Part shown: piece after piece, positions 34,901-43,866 of the stretch
How positions within the stretch are numbered: position 1 is the stretch's first letter
How the letters are laid out: every line of letters starts with the position of its first letter
Assembly (NCBI GenBank): GCA_018401885.1
Contig: JAGYKB010000010.1
Span: 18,342-82,341 of the forward strand
Source: Gammaproteobacteria bacterium
Lineage (GTDB): Bacteria; Pseudomonadota; Gammaproteobacteria; Pseudomonadales; Pseudohongiellaceae
Direction: 5' to 3'
DNA length: 64,000 nt
Notes under the pieces: generated by a model
Told to the model about the DNA's origin: nothing
Database searches by the model: none
What the model saw: the letters and a program-made list of their open reading frames with translations, nothing else
Position numbers and translations under genes: made by a program

Positions 34901-36016
34901 CACCATCGCCTCAAGCTTAGAGGTAGTGCTATCGATACGCAGCGTATCCGATACGAACGGACCACAATCCAAATCGTTCGTGTAGATTGTTTGGAATTCC
35001 GTGACACCTTGCTCGACCAATTCCGCGAGGATTTCGCGTGTAATTTCGGCATTACATGGGAATATTATTTCCCCAGTTTCTTGGTTCACAACGTCCGCCG
35101 CCAGCGCTTCACCTACAAGGAAGTCTTCGGTAACGATGAGATCTTTAAGCTTTGCCGTTTCCATCTGGCGAACGTGACGGCTAGTAATGCGCCGGCCACT
35201 CTCAACGATGACAGCACCCTTCTTGTCTGTGATATCGAAGTTAAGCACTTCGCCACGAAGACGCGCAGGGATGAGTTGAAGAGAGAAGCTTGGCTCCTTG
35301 CCTTTGGTAATCTTAAACGTATTGTTCTCGTAGAACGCCTCGAGAATTTCCTGCGAGGAATAACCGAGCGCGCGCATGAGCACTGTCGCCGGCAACTTGC
35401 GGCGACGGTCAATACGAACGTAGACCATATCCTTCGGATCAAACTCAAAGTCTAGCCATGACCCACGGTAAGGAATCACGCGCGCGGAGTAGAGCAACTT
35501 GCCCGAGCTGTGCGTCTTACCGCGATCGTGATCGAAAAACACGCCAGGCGAGCGATGCAGTTGAGAGACAACCACGCGCTCGGTGCCATTAATGACGAAT
35601 GTTCCAGAATCGGTCATCAATGGGATTTCACCCATATAGACTTCTTGCTCTTTGATGTCCTTAATAGTCTGAGTAGTCGATTCCTTATCATAAAGAATCA
35701 ACCTTACTTTCACTCTTAAGGACACGGAATAGGTAGAACCGCGCAATTGACACTCTTTTACGTCGAATACCGGTTTACCAAGCTCATAGCTCACATACTC
35801 GAGCACAGCTTTACCCGAATAGCTGACTATCGGGAAAACGGACTTAAACGCGGCATGAAGACCTTGATCTTTGCGCGCATCGAGCGGGCTGTCTAACTGT
35901 GTAAACTGTCTATAGGAATCGACTTGTATAGATAAGAGGTACGGTATATCCATAGCACTTGGCAGTTTGCCGAAGTTCTTACGGATTCGTTTTTTCTCTG
36001 TATACGAATAGGCCAT
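31931..36016 (-). CDS. rpoB: RNA polymerase beta subunit
   Basis: The 1361-residue subunit has a rifampicin-binding region that is wild type ([20 protein letters not shown] followed by [13 protein letters not shown]). The C-terminal [20 protein letters not shown] is conserved. It carries the two lineage-specific insertions usual in gammaproteobacteria, judged by length (E. coli 1342). It follows rplL after a hairpin-bearing gap. Confidence 0.98.
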   Translation of the reverse strand: MAYSYTEKKRIRKNFGKLPSAMDIPYLLSIQVDSYRQFTQLDSPLDARKDQGLHAAFKSVFPIVSYSGKAVLEYVSYELGKPVFDVKECQLRGSTYSVSLRVKVRLILYDKESTTQTIKDIKEQEVYMGEIPLMTDSGTFVINGTERVVVSQLHRSPGVFFDHDRGKTHSSGKLLYSARVIPYRGSWLDFEFDPKDMVYVRIDRRRKLPATVLMRALGYSSQEILEAFYENNTFKITKGKEPSFSLQLIPARLRGEVLNFDITDKKGAVIVESGRRITSRHVRQMETAKLKDLIVTEDFLVGEALAADVVNQETGEIIFPCNAEITREILAELVEQGVTEFQTIYTNDLDCGPFVSDTLRIDSTTSKLEAMVEIYRMMRPGEPPTKESAENLFANLFFSPERYDLSAVGRMKFNRRLGRQETEGSAVLDQDDIVDVLKTLVDIRNGFGSVDDIDHLGNRRIRSVGEMAENQFRVGLVRVERAVKERLSMADSEGLMPQDMINAKPVAAAIKEFFGSSQLSQFMDQNNPLSEVTHKRRVSALGPGGLTRERAGFEVRDVHPTHYGRVCPIETPEGPNIGLINSLATYARTNHYGFLESPYRKVVKNKVTDEIDYLSAIDESDFVIAQASAPLDKKGGFVDTLVTVRYKGETTLKPREEVDYMDVAPQQMVSVAAALIPFLEHDDANRALMGSNMQRQAVPTLKTEKPLVGTGMERNVAADSGVCEVAFRGGVIESVDGARIIVRVNDEETDAGEAGVDIYNLTKYTRSNQNTCISQKPLVKEGDIVTRGDILADGPSIDMGELALGQNMRIAFMPWNGYNFEDSILISERVVKEDRFTTIHIQELTCVARDTKLGAEEITADIPNVGEGALSKLDESGIVYIGAEVSAGDILVGKVTPKGETQLTPEEKLLRAIFGEKASDVKDTSQRVPTSVTGTVIDVQVFTRDGLEKDKRAKEIEESQLKKVRKDIEDEFRIVQGATYERLEKALLNKVVAGGPKLKKGQKVTAAYLTDLPREDWFKLRLSDDALNKQLERAEEQLKERRAELDARYEDKRGKLTQGDDLAPGVLKIVKVYLAIKRRIQPGDKMAGRHGNKGVISVIMPVEDMPFDESGEPVDIVLNPLGVPSRMNVGQILETHLGAAAKGLGNRIGAMLDSQKKAADVRKLLTEVYNKIGDKQEDLKSFSDDEILELANNLRSGVPMATPVFDGAAETEIKGMLELAGIDESGQVTLRDGRSGEEFDRKVTVGIMYMLKLNHLVDDKMHARSTGSYSLVTQQPLGGKAQFGGQRFGEMEVWALEAYGAAYTLQEMLTVKSDDVAGRTKMYKNIVDGDHRMEPGMPESFNVLLKEIRSLAIDMELDVSK

Positions 36017-36080
36017 TGCTGTGTTCCTAGCGTTGTGTACTAGTGAGGTACTGAGGGTGTAGAAGTCTTACAACGACGAA

Positions 36081-36108
36081 CACCGGATGCAGAAATCTGC
36101 ATCCGGTG
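36081..36108 (-). promoter_or_regulatory. Perfect 12-bp hairpin between rplL and rpoB (attenuator/processing site)
   Basis: CACCGGATGCAG and CTGCATCCGGTG form a perfect 12-bp stem with a 4-base loop, in the middle of the 117-bp rplL-rpoB gap. No T-run follows on the minus strand. E. coli has a partial terminator and an RNase III site at the same place, which lowers rpoBC expression relative to ribosomal proteins, so the same job is inferred here. Confidence 0.65.
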
Positions 36109-36133
36109 AGCATCGATTTTAAGCTTAAGCAGT

Positions 36134-36511
36134 TTACTTAAGCTCAACTGTGGCGCCAGCCTCTTCGAGAGCTTTCTTAGCTTCTTCAGCTTCGCCCTTA
36201 GGTGCAGCTTCCTTCAATGTTGAAGGCGCGCCATCAACAAGCTCTTTCGCTTCTTTCAGGCCAAGACCTGTGATGCCGCGAACCGCTTTAATGACGTTTA
36301 CTTTCTTTTCGCCTGCGCTAGCCAGAATGATGTCGAACTCTGTCTGCTCTTCAGCAGCAACAGCTTCGCCAGCGGCAGCAACAGGAGCAGCGGCTACAGC
36401 GGCAGCTGCAGATACACCGAACTTCTCTTCCATTGCTTCAACCAGCTGAACAACGTCCATTACCGACATTTCGGCGATTGCTTCTAATACGTCTTCTTTA
36501 GATAGAGCCAT
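36134..36511 (-). CDS. rplL: 50S ribosomal protein L7/L12
   Basis: The 125-residue stalk protein has an N-terminal dimerisation helix ([20 protein letters not shown]), an Ala-rich hinge at about 36-53 and a C-terminal factor-binding domain ([20 protein letters not shown]). It recruits EF-Tu and EF-G and is present in several copies on L10. It follows rplJ by 66 bp. Confidence 0.97.
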   Translation of the reverse strand: MALSKEDVLEAIAEMSVMDVVQLVEAMEEKFGVSAAAAVAAAPVAAAGEAVAAEEQTEFDIILASAGEKKVNVIKAVRGITGLGLKEAKELVDGAPSTLKEAAPKGEAEEAKKALEEAGATVELK

Positions 36512-36577
36512 GACTCTTATCTCCTAATAAAATAATTAAAATAAATTTTGTGTCTCGTTGCCTAAACAACGAAAAAA

Positions 36578-37108
36578 CTAGGCTGCTTCCTGCTTCTGGT
36601 CTCGAACTGCAGCAACGCCACGCGTTACCTTCGAGGGAACCTCTTTCATGGTTCTCGCAAGCTTCGTTACAGGCGCTAACATCACGCTCATAAGAATAGA
36701 CAGAGCCTGATCGTGAGTCGGCAGTTTTGCCAATACATCGATCTGACTTGCGTCTAATAACTTGCCACCAACAGACAATGCTCTGATTTCGAACTTAGCA
36801 TTCTCTTTCGCAAAATCCTTTAGCACTCGTGCAGCGGCGCCGGGATCGTCTTGTGAAAACGCGAGAATGGTCGGTCCAACTAGCACTTCTCGAATACACT
36901 CGAAATCTGTCGCCTCTACCGCTTTCTTAAGCAGCGTGTTGCGGACAACACGTAGGTAGACATTATTGTCTCGTGCATTCTTACGAAGCGCAGTCATCTG
37001 ACTTACAGTCACACCGCGGTAATCCGCGAGTACTGCAGACAAAGCACTGCTAGCAGCTTGATTGACTTCGGAAACGATTTGTTTCTTGTCTTCCAATCTA
37101 ATAGCCAC
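36578..37108 (-). CDS. rplJ: 50S ribosomal protein L10
   Basis: This 176-residue stalk base protein contains [20 protein letters not shown] and [18 protein letters not shown]; the C-terminal helix binds L7/L12 dimers. In E. coli the L10-L12 complex represses rplJL through a leader RNA, and a long leader is present upstream here. Length is about 10 residues more than E. coli. Confidence 0.97.
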   Translation of the reverse strand: MAIRLEDKKQIVSEVNQAASSALSAVLADYRGVTVSQMTALRKNARDNNVYLRVVRNTLLKKAVEATDFECIREVLVGPTILAFSQDDPGAAARVLKDFAKENAKFEIRALSVGGKLLDASQIDVLAKLPTHDQALSILMSVMLAPVTKLARTMKEVPSKVTRGVAAVRDQKQEAA

Positions 37109-37513
37109 TATCTCAACTCCATATTGTTGTGATCACCCTCACTCTTCGTCAGCCTTTTCTTCGAGGGATAAGCCTCGTAAAAACAACCATCGATTTCGTG
37201 ACAAGTAATCCTTAAGCTCTCTCGAGCTTTGGACGAAAACAGTAGAGAGAATATAAAACTCTAAACCACTGCCTTCTTTCATTCGGTGAGTAGAACCTGA
37301 ACTTAGCTCTGCTAGGCAGACTAAAGCTCAAGTTGGGCTTCACCATCTGCGTAGGAAATTAAGAGGACGACTTCTGCCTTTCGGCAGAATCACGCCTCAC
37401 CTACGGTCTTTGACAGCCCCGTCAGTAAACTGACAAAACCCCAAAGTCTGTCGCTGAACAGGACTAGCTTCAGCGGCGCTGCGGCTGATGCCATGCATCA
37501 GCCTGCGAATTCT
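37109..37513 (-). promoter_or_regulatory. rplJ leader region (candidate L10 autoregulatory leader)
   Basis: This 405-bp non-coding gap lies between rplA and rplJ. Four perfect stems are visible: TCTGCC/GGCAGA (37373-37388), GTCAG/CTGAC (37421-37434), CGCTGAA/TTCAGCG (37452-37475) and GGCTGATG/CATCAGCC (37483-37503, just past rplA). E. coli has both the rplJ promoter and the L10-binding leader here, so the same roles are inferred. The last stem may end some rplKA transcripts. No promoter consensus was convincing. Confidence 0.55.
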
Positions 37514-38209
37514 TTAGATTGAAAGCGACGAGTGATCGATCTGAAGGCCAGGACCCATAGTCGATGACAACGTTACTTTGCGAATATAGACACCCTTGGC
37601 TGACGCAGGCTTCACCTTTTTTAGGTCCTGCAAAAGCGCTTCGAGGTTAGCCGTTACAGCTGCAACATCGAAGTCGACCTTGCCGATTCCGCCATGGATG
37701 ATGCCGTTTTTATCAGTACGATAGCGCACCTGGCCACCCTTCGCGTTTTTGACCGCAGTCTCAACGTCTGGCGTCACCGTCCCAACCTTAGGGTTAGGCA
37801 TCAAGCCGCGGGGGCCTAGAACGGTACCGAGCTTACCAACAACGCGCATAGCGTCTGGCGTGGCAATGACCACGTCAAAATCAAGGTTACCCGCCTGAAT
37901 ACTTTCGGCAAGATCATCGAAACCAACGACGTCAGCGCCCGCTGCTTTTGCCTTTTCCGCATTTTCGCCCTGAGCGAATACAGCAACACGGACCTCTTTG
38001 CCGGTACCCGCTGGTAAGACAGTCGAGCCACGAACAGCTTGATCTGACTTACGTGCGTCGATGCCGAGATTAACCGATACGTCTAGCGACTCTTTGAATT
38101 TGCCCGTCGCAAATTCGGCTAGAATCGCAACCGCGTCGGCTACTGAGTAGGCTTTGCCTGGCTCTATCTTGGCCGCGAGAGCTTTTTTCTTTTTGCTTAA
38201 TTTAGCCAT
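37514..38209 (-). CDS. rplA: 50S ribosomal protein L1
   Basis: The protein has 231 residues from the ATG at 38209; a start three codons earlier would overlap the rplK stop and adds nonfamily residues. It contains [20 protein letters not shown] and [20 protein letters not shown]1 forms the mobile stalk at the E site and in E. coli represses the rplKA operon. It starts right after rplK. Confidence 0.96.
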   Translation of the reverse strand: MAKLSKKKKALAAKIEPGKAYSVADAVAILAEFATGKFKESLDVSVNLGIDARKSDQAVRGSTVLPAGTGKEVRVAVFAQGENAEKAKAAGADVVGFDDLAESIQAGNLDFDVVIATPDAMRVVGKLGTVLGPRGLMPNPKVGTVTPDVETAVKNAKGGQVRYRTDKNGIIHGGIGKVDFDVAAVTANLEALLQDLKKVKPASAKGVYIRKVTLSSTMGPGLQIDHSSLSI

Positions 38210-38210
38210 G

Positions 38211-38645
38211 TTACACAACTCCCTCGACGTTGAGGCCGGCGCTACGAGCGCTGCCCGCCAATGTACGCACTGCTGCGTCCATATCAGCCGCAGTTAAATC
38301 AGGCATTTTTTGTGTCGCCACTTCTTCGAGCTGGGCACGAGTCACAGTGCCAACCTTCTCAGTGTTTGGACGACCACTGCCTTTAGCAATGCCGACGATC
38401 TTTCGCAGAAGAACCGAAGCAGGTGGAGTTTTCATTATGTAAGTGAAACTACGATCCGAATAGACCGTGATCACTACTGGGATTGGCAAGCCTGCTTCCA
38501 AGCTTTGTGTCGCAGCATTGAATGCCTTGCAGAATTCCATGATGTTAACACCGTGTTGACCTAGAGCAGGTCCGACAGGTGGACTAGGGGTAGCTTTGCC
38601 AGCCCCGACTTGTAGCTTGATATAAGCTAGTACTTTCTTAGCCAT
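38211..38645 (-). CDS. rplK: 50S ribosomal protein L11
   Basis: The 144-residue protein has [20 protein letters not shown] and [15 protein letters not shown] (thiostrepton-site domain) and an rRNA-binding C-terminal domain with [15 protein letters not shown]. It works at the GTPase-associated centre and in RelA activation. Its stop codon is one base from the rplA ATG. Confidence 0.97.
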   Translation of the reverse strand: MAKKVLAYIKLQVGAGKATPSPPVGPALGQHGVNIMEFCKAFNAATQSLEAGLPIPVVITVYSDRSFTYIMKTPPASVLLRKIVGIAKGSGRPNTEKVGTVTRAQLEEVATQKMPDLTAADMDAAVRTLAGSARSAGLNVEGVV

Positions 38646-38862
38646 GTTACTCTCCTTGGGTGCAGACGTTAGCGCGGGCTTTTGTCGAACTAAACCCTGC
38701 TAACTCCCCTGCGTACTCTAAACAACTTAGAGCTCGTCTTTAATGGTCGAAGGCATCTAGGCGACACCTTCTGACCTCCTAACTTCGCGCTTCCGCGCGA
38801 AAAACCGTGCTTACCTTTTGGCTCGCCCTCGCTAAATGCGCAGGCCAGACCAGAGCTTAAGA
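38646..38862 (-). promoter_or_regulatory. rplK leader region with GC-rich hairpin
   Basis: In this 217-bp gap between nusG and rplK, TTCGCGC and GCGCGAA form a perfect 7-bp stem with a TTCC loop at 38784-38801. E. coli rplK has its own promoter and an L1-binding leader at this place. No T-run follows the stem on the minus strand, so it is not a typical terminator. Confidence 0.4.
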
Positions 38863-39396
38863 CTAGCTCTTCTCCACCTGACCGAATTCTAATTCGACAG
38901 GGGTAGACCGACCAAAAATGAGTACCGCTACGCGCAGCCTATTTTTCTCGTAATTGACTTCTTCTACAGTCCCAGTGAAATCGTTGAAAGGACCATCAAT
39001 GACACGCACCATTTCGCCGGGCTCGTAGACAGTTTTATGTGCAGGCGTATCCTCACTTGCTTCCATACGCTGTAGGATCTTGTCTGCCTCTTTCGCTGTA
39101 ATGGGAGCCGGCCTATCAGCTGTACCGCCAATAAAGCCCATTACGCGTGGCGTGTTCTTAACCAGATGCCAGGTGTCATCGTTTAGTTCCATGTGAACCA
39201 ACACGTAACCCGGAAAGAATTTCCGCTCACTCTTGCGCTTCTGCCCCGCGCGCATTTCCACGACTTCCTCGGTGGGCACGAGGACCTCATCGAAGAGATC
39301 TTCCATACCCTGCAAGGCAATGCGCTCTTTAAGAGAGAGCATCACCTTCTTCTCGTATCCGGAGAAGGCGTGAACTACATACCAACGCTTAGCCAT
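38863..39396 (-). CDS. nusG: Transcription termination/antitermination factor NusG
   Basis: This 177-residue protein starts [19 protein letters not shown] (NGN domain that binds RNA polymerase) and has a KOW domain after about 125 ([20 protein letters not shown]) that contacts Rho or S10. It has the usual length (181 in E. coli). It is 8 bp behind secE. Confidence 0.97.
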   Translation of the reverse strand: MAKRWYVVHAFSGYEKKVMLSLKERIALQGMEDLFDEVLVPTEEVVEMRAGQKRKSERKFFPGYVLVHMELNDDTWHLVKNTPRVMGFIGGTADRPAPITAKEADKILQRMEASEDTPAHKTVYEPGEMVRVIDGPFNDFTGTVEEVNYEKNRLRVAVLIFGRSTPVELEFGQVEKS

Positions 39397-39404
39397 TATT
39401 GCCC

Positions 39405-39773
39405 CTATCCGATAATCGATGACACGACGCTGTTAAGCGCCCAGTCAAGTAGCCACAGAATGATGGCGACAATGAAGATAACAACCAGTACTACAATCGT
39501 AGTCTGAGTAGTCTCTTGCCGAGTTGGCCATACCACCTTACGTATCTCAGTTCTCGCTTCGAGGCAGAGCTCGAGGAACGATCGCCCCCGCACGGTTTGG
39601 ATGGCAATCCAGCCAGCGACACCCGCAGCTACTATCAATCCAATCACTCGGACCAGCAGCGACTCCGCCGCGAAATAAGAATTTGCGTAAATCGCAGCGG
39701 CAGTGATCGCCACCACAACGAGCCACTTAAAACCGTCTAGCTTTGTGCTCGCGCCTTCAATTTTCTCTGACAT
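39405..39773 (-). CDS. secE: Preprotein translocase subunit SecE
   Basis: The 122-residue protein has three hydrophobic segments and the conserved amphipathic piece [20 protein letters not shown] before the last helix. It clamps SecY in the Sec translocon. It is the three-helix enterobacterial type. It lies between tRNA-Trp and nusG, as in related genomes. Confidence 0.96.
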   Translation of the reverse strand: MSEKIEGASTKLDGFKWLVVVAITAAAIYANSYFAAESLLVRVIGLIVAAGVAGWIAIQTVRGRSFLELCLEARTEIRKVVWPTRQETTQTTIVVLVVIFIVAIILWLLDWALNSVVSSIIG

Positions 39774-39903
39774 AGTGCTCGCTTATTCTCTTATTTTGGA
39801 GAGCTTGACCAGTGATTCACCGGCTCCAACTAAGCTCGTCCGTCATCAGCAAGTGGCCGATGCGTTAATCCCGCCTTCCGCTGCGACTTGCGCAGCGTGA
39901 ATG

Positions 39904-39979
<76 letters not shown>

Positions 39980-40035
39980 AAACTCCTTTCTTTAACTCTT
40001 CTCTTTCTCTATCCTAAACTCTATAGAGATGATCA

Positions 40036-40060
40036 CGAGACGCCCTAGCGGGAGGTCTCG
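40036..40060 (-). repeat. Inverted repeat after the second tuf
   Basis: CGAGAC and GTCTCG, with an inner CCC/GGG, form a hairpin 20 bp past the tuf end. There is no T-run, so it is a weak terminator or a processing site before tRNA-Trp. Confidence 0.45.
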
Positions 40061-40079
40061 CTTAGCAAATGGTTACGGC

Positions 40080-41267
<1,188 letters not shown>

Positions 41268-41467
41268 TCTCGACTGCCCTCAACATTTACCTGCGCACAG
41301 GTCTTTCTCGTTAATTCTCATTTGCCCCGTCTCAGACTAAAAAGAGACGAAACACTTTTTCTTTCTTTACCCTAACTTCTCGCTAAATTTTTGTTAACTG
41401 GCTGCTGGCGCACCTGACCCGGACCAAGCGCCAGACTATTAACCGTTAACAAAACCTTCGCAAAAGG

Positions 41468-41533
41468 TGGTGCCACCAGGAGTTGAACTGGGACCTTTCG
41501 CACACCAGCGCTCACCGCCTGAGCTATGCGGAT
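41468..41533 (-). tRNA. Degenerate tRNA in the tRNA-Thr position (corrupted)
   Basis: The minus strand has TAGCTCAGGCGGTGAGCG (a D arm), TTCAACT (T loop) and GGTGGCACCA at the 3' end, but the anticodon stem does not pair, the T stem lacks bases and the 5' acceptor strand does not match the 3' one. E. coli has tRNA-Thr(GGT) at this place before tufB, so the identity is inferred from synteny only. The loss pattern (missing bases in short repeats) is like that of the adjacent tuf and points to sequence error. Confidence 0.55.
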
Positions 41534-41584
41534 GTGAAAATTAGCACCATTGGAGTTCACACCGATGGCGCGAGCCTCTGAAAA

Positions 41585-41656
41585 TGGAGCGGTAGCGGGA
41601 ATCGAACCCGCAACCAGCTTTGAAGGCTGGGGTCTCTACCGCTGAACTATACCTGC
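41585..41656 (-). tRNA. tRNA-Gly with altered anticodon loop (probable TCC original)
   Basis: The 72-nt gene includes CCA. GCAGGTA at the 5' end pairs with TACC-GC at the 3' end if one T was lost. The anticodon stem CCAGC/GCTGG is perfect, but the loop reads CTTCAAA, giving TCA rather than TCC. The D stem also has a mismatch (GTTC with GAGA). The T arm GCGGGTTCGATTCCCGC is perfect. Position matches glyT of E. coli. The three defects together suggest base errors, not an opal suppressor. Confidence 0.7.
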
Positions 41657-41715
41657 CTGTAACTTGCGTAGAGCAGATAACACTTGCATAACCCTATGAA
41701 TCAAAAAGATTAATA

Positions 41716-41799
41716 TGGTGGAGGGGGGTGGATTCGAACCACCGAAGCTTGCGCGTCAGATTTACAGTCTGATCCCTTTGGCCACTCGGGAACCCCTCC
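41716..41799 (-). tRNA. tRNA-Tyr (GTA)
   Basis: The 84-nt class II tRNA includes CCA. The acceptor GGAGGGG is paired, the anticodon loop reads ACTGTAAATC (GTA), the long variable arm GCGCAAGC and the T arm GGTGGTTCGAATCCACC are intact. It is the first gene of the tRNA-tuf transcript. Confidence 0.95.
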
Positions 41800-41854
41800 T
41801 ACAAGATTCCCCAAGGGACAAATAAAACCCTCGGCTCTCTTACACAGGAGCGGC

Positions 41855-41883
41855 ATTTTATGGGAATTGCCCACGAGGTGCAA
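41855..41883 (-). promoter_or_regulatory. Strong sigma70 promoter for the tRNA-Tyr/Gly/Thr-tuf operon
   Basis: On the minus strand the -35 TTGCAC (41878-41883) and -10 TAAAAT (41855-41860) are separated by exactly 17 bp, about 55 bp ahead of tRNA-Tyr. The bases after the -10 are GC-rich (GCCGCTCC), the kind of discriminator linked to stringent control of stable-RNA promoters. Confidence 0.75.
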
Positions 41884-41887
41884 TCGT

Positions 41888-41907
41888 TTAGCGCAAAAAA
41901 GCGCTAA
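41888..41907 (-). repeat. Perfect inverted repeat upstream of the tRNA promoter
   Basis: TTAGCGC and GCGCTAA flank a 6-base homopolymer loop. It lies between the end of the SPOR-like gene and the -35 box, so it may end the birA-coaX transcript or serve as a protein site at the promoter. Confidence 0.5.
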
Positions 41908-41917
41908 TGGCACGCTA

Positions 41918-42085
41918 TTACTGATTAGGCTCGGCGACCTTGATTAGCCCAGTGTTAATAAGGGGTCTCGTCGAGTTTTCCATCGCCTGCGAGCGAGAAA
42001 CTGGACCCGCAGTCTCGTCTGCCGAGAGGTGCCAAACTAGATAACCAAGGTTAGCAATAGCGAGAACGAGCAATATGTTGCGCAA
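41918..42085 (-). CDS. Small membrane protein resembling the N-terminus of a SPOR-domain protein
   Basis: This 55-codon frame starts at TTG 42085 behind a GGAGGT ribosome binding site. It begins with RNILLVLAIANLGYLVWHLS, a single hydrophobic segment of the kind that opens SPOR-domain proteins. In relatives a SPOR-domain gene follows coaX, but here the frame stops before any SPOR domain, so it is either a reduced gene or cut by an error just beside the damaged tRNA/tuf stretch. The start is 36 bp behind coaX. Function unknown. Confidence 0.5.
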   Translation of the reverse strand: MRNILLVLAIANLGYLVWHLSADETAGPVSRSQAMENSTRPLINTGLIKVAEPNQ

Positions 42086-42121
42086 TACGACCTCCAAAGA
42101 GTCTGTGGCAGCCCGCGATCC

Positions 42122-42865
42122 CTAAAAAGCTAGCGACAATCCATCAAGCACCAAATCTGGCATGTGCCGCGCCCCGCAGTGCTTCAGGTGAGGCATTAGC
42201 TCGTCGGCACCGCCTCCGGTAATAAAGAGCTCACGCTCGACTTCCTCTTGGTTGGACTCTTCAAATTTTGCCTTGATAAGAGCAACGGCTGCAGCCAAAG
42301 TTCCGTGATACACCGCCTCATCGGTCGAATGACCGAGCGCCACTCCGCCGATTTCGAACTCTTTGTTGAGTCTTATTCGGGTATTCTCTTCCAAACTGCG
42401 CCGCATAAGCGCAAGCCCAGGGATAATGTACCCCCCACAATGCTCACCGCGGTCAGTGAGTTTGTCGATAGTCAATGCCGTTCCGCAGTCAACAACGAGG
42501 CATGCCTTAGTCGATGCAGCATGGGCCGCAAGCATTGCAAGCCATCTGTCCACACCCAACCTGCTGGGGTCACTATAAAGGATCGTGACTCCGGCATGCG
42601 TGCTCAGCACCTTCGCGACCTCAGGATCCAGACCAAACAAGCGGCTGCTTTCGACTACTAGCTCGGATAACGACTCCGGCGATCTGACGCTAGCTATTCT
42701 CACACGGTCGATACGACCACATACTCGGTCATTCACCCCGTTATCATTGGCAATGGCGTGAACGATATCCGCAGGCGTCGTAGCAAGGCGTATAGGCCAC
42801 GCCTTATCGTCACTGCGTAACCGCCATTTCAGCCGCGAGTTGCCCGCATCGATCTCAAGATCCAC
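42122..42865 (-). CDS. coaX: Type III pantothenate kinase
   Basis: The 247-residue protein makes 4'-phosphopantothenate, the first step of coenzyme A synthesis. It has the ASKHA-fold P-loop-like DAGNSRLKWRL at 6-16, the RLGVDRWLAMLAAH segment near 117 and VVDCGTALTIDKL near 139. It starts 2 bp after birA. The birA-coaX pair is common in gammaproteobacteria with type III PanK. Confidence 0.93.
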   Translation of the reverse strand: MDLEIDAGNSRLKWRLRSDDKAWPIRLATTPADIVHAIANDNGVNDRVCGRIDRVRIASVRSPESLSELVVESSRLFGLDPEVAKVLSTHAGVTILYSDPSRLGVDRWLAMLAAHAASTKACLVVDCGTALTIDKLTDRGEHCGGYIIPGLALMRRSLEENTRIRLNKEFEIGGVALGHSTDEAVYHGTLAAAVALIKAKFEESNQEEVERELFITGGGADELMPHLKHCGARHMPDLVLDGLSLAF

Positions 42866-42867
42866 TG

Positions 42868-43713
42868 TTATTCTCCCTCGGGGCGGAGTGAAGGGCTTAG
42901 CTCGCCCCCTTCAAACCGCAGCATTGTGTCTTCGCCTTTTGACCCCGTCTGATCCTTAGCAGCTTCATTTTTCAGCATCAAAGCACCGGAGGCATCGACA
43001 CCGCAGCTAACGCCCCGCAGGCATTCCTGACCCTGAAGGACAGTCACTCTTTTACCCAAATAGTAATCGGCCTCGTTCCATCGAACAATGAAAGACTCGA
43101 AGCCGTGAACAATGAATCGATCGATATCCTCTGACAGCTGGTTGAGCAGACCCACGCAGAGCCCTTCCTTGTCAATTTCGCTGCCGATTATTCGAGAAAG
43201 ATCTACCGTGGGCCTGTCGAGGCTGAGAAGCTCTTTTTCCCCTAGATTAAGATTGATTCCGATACCCATGACAACATGGCTAAGGTCTCCAACTTGGCGA
43301 AGCTCGAGCAGAATCCCGCCAAGCTTGCGACCCTCATGGATAATATCGTTTGGCCATTTGAGTTTGATTTTGCTCGCACCGAGCAAGGTCAGAGCGCTCT
43401 GAACGGCCAACCCTACCACGAGGCTCAGCCCCTGAAGCGCGTCTGGCTTCAGAGAAAAGGTTCGCACTAACGAAAGATAGAGCCCCGCGCCCGGCTTGCT
43501 AAGCCACGCCCGCCCGCGGCGACCTCGACCGGCGGTCTGGCTCTCGGCGATCAAAGCCGAAGGCGCGCAGTGCTCGCCTTCAGCAAGTGATTTGAGCTGC
43601 CGCAGCGCTTCGGCATTAGTCGAGTCGATTTCCGCGAAACGCTGCACGTTAAGCACACCGCCTCCATGATGAGCGAGGCTCCCTGCCCAGTTTTCCTCGT
43701 TATCATGCATCAT
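42868..43713 (-). CDS. birA: Biotin--[acetyl-CoA-carboxylase] ligase (no HTH domain)
   Basis: The protein has 281 residues from the ATG at 43713, chosen for its AAGGA spacing; a GTG at 43743 lacks a Shine-Dalgarno. The ligase domain has EIDSTNAEA, the biotinyl-AMP loop SQTAGRGRRGRAWLS, KLKWPNDIIHEGRKLGGIL and GIGINLNL, with a C-terminal SH3-like domain. It attaches biotin to BCCP. No N-terminal helix-turn-helix precedes the ligase domain, so it should not act as the biotin-operon repressor. Confidence 0.92.
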   Translation of the reverse strand: MMHDNEENWAGSLAHHGGGVLNVQRFAEIDSTNAEALRQLKSLAEGEHCAPSALIAESQTAGRGRRGRAWLSKPGAGLYLSLVRTFSLKPDALQGLSLVVGLAVQSALTLLGASKIKLKWPNDIIHEGRKLGGILLELRQVGDLSHVVMGIGINLNLGEKELLSLDRPTVDLSRIIGSEIDKEGLCVGLLNQLSEDIDRFIVHGFESFIVRWNEADYYLGKRVTVLQGQECLRGVSCGVDASGALMLKNEAAKDQTGSKGEDTMLRFEGGELSPSLRPEGE

Positions 43714-43777
43714 TCGCGTTCCTTCCATACCCTTCAAAACCACCCACTGTTAGAGACCCACAATCCATTGCGGCAAT

Positions 43778-43814
43778 AAAAAACCCGCCTAGCTATATGC
43801 CGGCGGGTTTTTTC
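43778..43814. terminator. Bidirectional rho-independent terminator
   Basis: AAACCCGCC and GGCGGGTTT form a 9-bp stem with A-run and T-run on either side. It lies between the CstA-family gene and birA, both minus strand, so it ends the cstA transcript; the symmetrical flanks could work both ways. Confidence 0.85.
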
Positions 43815-43866
43815 TTATCTTGCTCAAACTCTCGGTCGAGTAAGAGGGCTGAGTAAGAAGAGGTCT

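Noticed and set aside
41585..41656. tRNA-Gly(TCA) as an opal suppressor or selenocysteine tRNA
   Set aside because: The acceptor gap and D-stem mismatch, and the adjacent damaged tuf, make base errors the better explanation. It lacks the long arm of tRNA-Sec.
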